The position numbers were made by a program, and so were the translations under genes. From assembly GCF_020382885.2 (NCBI RefSeq), contig NC_058499.1, positions 20,507,872 through 20,571,871 on the forward strand: DNA of 64,000 bases, given 5' to 3'. The notes beneath the pieces were generated by a model. It did not search any database, was not told the DNA's origin, and saw only the letters and a list, made by a program, of their open reading frames with translations. Each line of letters opens with the position of its first letter. Positions within the stretch are counted from its first letter, which is position 1. Origin of the DNA: Scatophagus argus. Lineage: Eukaryota > Chordata > Actinopteri > Scatophagidae. Of this stretch, positions 61,201 through 64,000 are shown in pieces.

Positions 61201-63054
61201 CAAAGTAAGTTCTGTTTAATGGAAAGGTAAAGTCAAAATAAGAACCCCTCACTGCAAAGCCAAGAGCGCACAACTCCTGTAAGGTACTGAAGGTAAGAGC
61301 TAATAAAGAAGTCTGCAAAATGTGACAGATGTCAGATCATCATTTCACACTTCACTGTCCTTTGCAAATTCAACTAATTTAGTGATTTGTTTGTAAGCTG
61401 CCTGATTGGAGTTTCATTAGAGTTCTTCTTAGCTGTGGTGCCTTGCCCCCAGATTCAGCCATTAAAGGTACCCTGGGGAGCGCTGACCACTAATGGCATT
61501 AGCAAAGGCAAGGAGGGAGAAGACAGCTAGCTAGTTAGCAAACAGTGGATGTAAACAATGCAGAATTTAAATAAGTCAAAGTGAAATAATCAGTTTTACA
61601 AATGTCTAATGATGAAGGGAATGCATTTTAACAAGCTTGTTAGGCCAGAAGCAAACACACAGTCTGTTTTGCTGAGAAATGCTGAATGTAAACAAAAGAA
61701 AACTCAGGGCACCTTTAACTTGTTGAGTACATCATTACTACTGATAAAAGCAAACACATTTGTTACAATAAATGGGAATAGTTTGCTTAACACAATTAAT
61801 TGAACAAATAACTAAAGTACTGTGGAGCATTCAAATCTTGCTTTAAGCAGCATACATTCAACTACTGGACGTTTTTGCGCAACATCTGGATATCCACCTG
61901 TTAAATGACCCAGTGTGTACCCTCTGCATGTACACGTGAAAAGAACAGCACAGTGATTCTGCTGCAGTTCAACTAGGGTCAACCACTGCAGTGACACGAC
62001 AGAAGTCAGGGTTTGAGGTTGAGCATTGGAAGGAAACTGTGGAGGCGGCATCTTCAGTCATTTATCAGCCTCTGCTTTGTAGCATGTAAACAGCATTTCA
62101 AATTCAGAGAGTGCACAGATAATGAGGTGCAGGCCACTGGAGGCAAAAGCAACAAAAGTCCACTGAAATACATGAAAAGCAGGTCATGCATCTATTTTCC
62201 TGTATTTATTCTCTAAATGTTCTCAGCTACATTTGCATAAAAGTATGCAGGTCTTACTTTAATACTGACATGAGCTAATGTACCTCTTTAGCATCTCTGA
62301 TCTTGATGAGGAAGGTCTGCAGCTCCAGAGTCTCCACAAAAAGAGCCCTGCAGACAGCTTGGTAGTGCTCTGGAGCTAAGGTAGGGTTGGCCAGCCGAGT
62401 CGCACACAGCGCCATCACCTGACGGAATGTACACACCGGCTTTATCACCCCCTCCTGCAGCTGCTCCTCCTCCAACTCCTCTTCCTCCTCTTCCTGGCCA
62501 CTGTACCCTTCATCTGTTGTACCGTTCCTGGCAGCTTCTCCGCCCTGGTCCCCCCCTGCCATGCGCTCGATGAGGCGCTCCAGCTGCGGGCTGAGCTCCC
62601 GCTCCTCGCTGTCGTCCAGCCCCCAGTCCAGAGCTCGGTAGATGGCCACACCCAGCGACTGGACCAGCTGAAGGGGTGGATGAGGAGGCAACAGTAAATA
62701 GGCTGTCTTATATCAATTTCTCACACACAAGTTTGTCCAAATCCAGTAAAACACCCAAATGGATGCAAACTAATCCACTATAACAGTTTTTGGTGTACTG
62801 GCAGCAGTTAACAGTAATTTTGCTTCATAACTCATCATCTCTCAACCTCAACAGTAAGCATTGCACAAGAGATTACAGAGAGAAAAACTTTTAAATTAAC
62901 ATAAAGGGAATTTACAAGACTCACTGGAAAGCCTGAATTCCAGGTGACCTCAATTAAATTCTATAGTGAAATGACAGTGAAGCAATTTGTGCTTCTTCCT
63001 TCTGTCTCACCTGACGCTCTGCAGCGCGTGGAAGACGAGGCTCGTCACCGTCAT
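45836..63054 (-). CDS. spire2: spire2, Spire-type actin nucleation factor 2 (5' end beyond window)
   Basis: Fourteen coding exons, 2120 nt in frame: two bases plus 705 codons and stop. Family role: Spire nucleates actin with FMN-type formins and links filaments to Rab11/myosin-V vesicles. Visible order: KIND domain ([20 protein letters not shown] to [20 protein letters not shown]), WH2-type actin-binding helices ([54 protein letters not shown]), a [23 protein letters not shown] segment, a probable myosin-V-binding stretch [13 protein letters not shown], the Spir box [20 protein letters not shown], and a FYVE-like zinc finger ([14 protein letters not shown]...CLLC...VCNSCSAK...VCAECTKF). The SPIRE2 rather than SPIRE1 call rests on recalled sequence and the cdk10 neighbourhood. 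The initiator exon, with the start of KIND, lies right of 64000. The C-terminal tail is unusual. Confidence 0.93.
46239..49025 (-). other. spire2: spire2 last intron (about 2.8 kb) with repeat copy
   Basis: No exon is recognisable. It holds a percomorph repeat at 47860-48235 and otherwise nothing I can name. Confidence 0.6.
47860..48235 (+). repeat. percomorph interspersed repeat, degraded
   Basis: ATGTCAGCAACTACTGGATG, AACCATCTGACTTTTCACTT and GTGCCATCATCACTGG, then GTTAACATGTTAACATTATA and CACAGAGCTGCTAGCCTGGC. This is the layout of a very common percomorph repeat (recalled), in the opposite orientation to 28430-28920. Confidence 0.62.
49026..49123 (-). CDS. spire2: spire2 exon MKIPSKK / HIPVYTVGF
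   Basis: 32 codons plus two bases, [20 protein letters not shown] to SHGQKSQVY. Acceptor CTGCAG|ATGA, donor TATAA|GTGAGT. Confidence 0.95.
49762..49789 (-). CDS. spire2: spire2 28-nt microexon of the zinc finger
   Basis: One base plus nine codons, SVCNSCSAK, giving two zinc-binding Cys. Acceptor CTTACAG|ATCT, donor CAAAG|GTAAAT. The length is not a multiple of three, so skipping it would shift the frame. Confidence 0.9.
50666..50733 (-). CDS. spire2: spire2 zinc-finger exon
   Basis: 22 codons plus two bases, [20 protein letters not shown] then CK. Acceptor TCTCAG|GTTT. The donor AAAAG|GTTAAA is weak. Confidence 0.93.
50828..50965 (-). CDS. spire2: spire2 Spir-box exon
   Basis: 46 codons, [40 protein letters not shown] then NLRKGK. 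Acceptor TGTTCAG|GAGG, donor GCAAG|GTAACA. Confidence 0.97.
51664..51779 (-). CDS. spire2: spire2 exon, Ser/Thr-rich linker
   Basis: Two bases plus 38 codons, [20 protein letters not shown] to GDEHQWM. Acceptor TTCCCAG|CTCA. An alternative acceptor CTCAAG|GCAG lies 6 nt downstream, same frame. Donor GATG|GTGAGT. Confidence 0.85.
51780..54604 (-). other. spire2: spire2 intron (about 2.8 kb)
   Basis: Contains an 11-G homopolymer at 52137-52147. No other recognisable feature. Confidence 0.55.
54605..54827 (-). CDS. spire2: spire2 exon with probable myosin-V binding segment; two possible donors
   Basis: 74 codons plus one base, [16 protein letters not shown] then [17 protein letters not shown]. 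Donor AGAG|GTCAGT at 54604-54603. A second consensus donor CGTG|GTGAGA at 54721-54720 has the same phase and would drop 117 nt. Acceptor CTGCAG|GAGG. Confidence 0.85.
54828..56835 (-). other. spire2: spire2 intron (about 2.0 kb)
   Basis: Purine-rich on the + strand just upstream of the exon (54830-55000). Otherwise no feature recognised. Confidence 0.55.
56836..57002 (-). CDS. spire2: spire2 exon (KSTSCIDLS / [12 protein letters not shown])
   Basis: Two bases plus 55 codons, [20 protein letters not shown] to [14 protein letters not shown]. Acceptor CCTCAG|CATT, donor TGAG|GTGAGT. Confidence 0.94.
57003..58654 (-). other. spire2: spire2 intron (about 1.65 kb) with family A-like fragment
   Basis: At 57390-57560 CCAGTGGTGGAATAGTATCT and AAATACTTAAGTAACTTTTA resemble the ends of the AGTACT-type repeat. 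The rest is unremarkable. Confidence 0.45.
58655..58772 (-). CDS. spire2: spire2 exon with third WH2 helix
   Basis: 39 codons plus one base: a Pro/Gln-rich start (LPPPPPQQQ), then [18 protein letters not shown]. Acceptor CATTAG|GTTT, donor AGAC|GTAAGA. Confidence 0.92.
59045..59092 (-). repeat. LINE 3'-tail fragment
   Basis: On the - strand AAATTTCCCCACTGTGGGGC then AAATAAAGGAAATTCTTATTCTC: a hairpin (CCCCACTGTGGGG) plus a tandem TTCTTATTCT tail, the same design as at 9.2 and 16.5 kb. Confidence 0.58.
59424..59510 (-). CDS. spire2: spire2 exon with second WH2 helix
   Basis: 29 codons, [20 protein letters not shown] then IRSRPPLKP. Acceptor TTGCCAG|GTGG, donor ACCA|GTGAGT. Confidence 0.93.
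59600..59970. repeat. interspersed repeat, family B copy 2
   Basis: Matches 19964-20370 in order (AAATGCTCCACTAT; CTACTGTTCGGTGCTGGGCA; GGTGTACAATGGG). A GCCACTTGGGG word also recurs at 61059 without the rest. Confidence 0.55.
60507..60671 (-). CDS. spire2: spire2 exon with first WH2 helix
   Basis: 55 codons, [40 protein letters not shown] to LRKVM. Acceptor TCCCAG|GCAC, donor CATG|GTGAGA. Confidence 0.97.
60788..60868 (-). CDS. spire2: spire2 exon, end of KIND linker
   Basis: 27 codons, [20 protein letters not shown] to ALKHRDW. Acceptor TGCACAG|ATGC, preceded by a 13-T tract on the gene strand. Donor TGG|GTGAGT. Confidence 0.93.
60869..62283 (-). other. spire2: spire2 intron (about 1.4 kb)
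   Basis: Begins with a 13-base homopolymer (A on +, 60875-60887) serving as the polypyrimidine tract of the next exon's acceptor. Possible family B remnants near 61020-61100. Nothing else recognised. Confidence 0.5.
62284..62667 (-). CDS. spire2: spire2 KIND-domain exon
   Basis: 128 codons, [16 protein letters not shown] through a Glu-rich loop ([15 protein letters not shown]) to [10 protein letters not shown]. Acceptor CTTCAG|CTGG, donor AAGAG|GTACAT. Confidence 0.96.
63011..63054 (-). CDS. spire2: spire2 first visible coding exon (44 nt)
   Basis: Acceptor CCTTCAG|ATGA, donor GTCAG|GTGAGA. It encodes two bases plus [14 protein letters not shown]. It is placed by phase continuity with the KIND exon and strong splice sites, since the segment itself is poorly conserved. 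Confidence 0.75.
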
Positions 63055-64000
63055 CTGAAGGGACAAAGGAGCGGATACACGACCAGTTAGGACAATTCTG
63101 GGAGATTTTGTACTTTTATTTGACAAAACCTCTGAGGTTAATTCACTTTAGCCCATTTTCAAACAACATGAATGTTAATATTAGTTTTTCAAACTTCTAA
63201 AAATTAGTCTAAATTCAATAAAAAATGTGTTTATGGAATACTTATAAAGTAGTGATATACGATACACACAATGAAAAAAGTTATAGAGAACAATGTAAAA
63301 TACTCAAAAAAGAAAGGAAATGTTTATGCAATAAAGAATCTAAAAATAAAACAAATGCCTGACAACCAATGTTTTCTGTTTCTCTAACTAATCGTTAGTC
63401 ATGAAAAATCGTTCTTTAAAAACTTGTTGGCTAAATATCGGTCTACTATAGGGCCAGATGAAACTTTCAGCGGTCATCATGCTCTGGCGTTTGAAGTGAC
63501 TAGACTGGTTTTTCTCCAGAGATCAAAATAAATGAGTTCATCTATTTTTATATAAAGATTGTGTTTTGGGATATTAAGCTGGTCTTATCTGACAGTTCCC
63601 ATCTTTTTTACCTAATAGAAGTTCATTTTCTTATCCCAGGAAAGCAGAATAATGGTGTGAGTCTAATCAAATGGTCTTAAAAACTATTTGTATTATTGTT
63701 CATTTTGCAGATTACACAGTTCCTGTGAACTGCTGATATGTTTTACTAAACCTCAGAAGCATTTTGTTCTGATTTGTCCGAGGTTTTTCTTATCGAGCCC
63801 CTGATTCTGCTGCCATGTAAGAGAATTACTTCTCTGTCACTTTAAAACTCTAATCCAAATTTTAATTGGAAAGTTTGATTTGAATCGTTTTTATCTTACA
63901 CTGGACATGATTCGGAACGTTTTCTTCCTGTCGAAACAGTTAAAGCCTTGTTAAAATTTCTTGAAGCACTGAGTTTCAATCAGTTTCATATGAAAGGGAG
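63055..64000 (-). other. spire2: spire2 upstream intron (runs off window)
   Basis: AT-rich, with no splice-flanked open segment. The upstream exon(s), including the start codon, are expected to the right of the window. Confidence 0.6.

Overview
This window is nuclear DNA of a ray-finned (teleost, probably percomorph) fish. It holds split vertebrate genes with GT-AG introns, a CpG-rich first exon, AT-rich introns, and transposon families familiar from fish genomes: a Rex1/CR1-like LINE, Tc1-like DNA elements, a tRNA-derived SINE and several percomorph interspersed repeats. Nothing bacterial, phage or CRISPR-like is present.

Four protein-coding genes occur in the order cdk10(+) - vps4a(-) - sntb2(-) - spire2(-). 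At 1-1369 are the last three coding exons of cdk10 (cyclin-dependent kinase 10), whose 3' UTR probably runs to about 2.4 kb. At 4425-11024 is vps4a, complete with 11 coding exons and 436 codons, the AAA ATPase that disassembles ESCRT-III. It meets cdk10 tail to tail. At 14881-40959 is sntb2 (beta-2-syntrophin), complete with 7 coding exons and 594 codons. Its first intron is about 15 kb. A 2.35 kb 5'-truncated LINE lies in its fifth intron. At 45836-63054 are 14 coding exons of spire2, an actin-nucleating KIND/WH2 protein. Its first exon(s) lie beyond the right edge.

The reading frame joins without a break across every exon junction I mapped in the four genes (3 + 11 + 7 + 14 exons). The exon models rest on codon-phase agreement, splice consensus and recalled similarity to the mammalian proteins; no alignment was run. 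Everything else is intron, UTR or short intergenic DNA, with repeats, microsatellites and a few small perfect inverted repeats.

The genes do not form a pathway. vps4a and sntb2 are neighbours on human 16q22, while CDK10 and SPIRE2 lie close together on human 16q24, so the window joins two human blocks. I do not see a new biological system here. The most interesting points are the probable alternative splicing in spire2, its polyalanine tail, a minimal upstream ORF overlapping the vps4a start codon, two Tc1 relics sharing the same loss of a catalytic residue, an almost intact LINE broken by one homopolymer base, and several hairpins.
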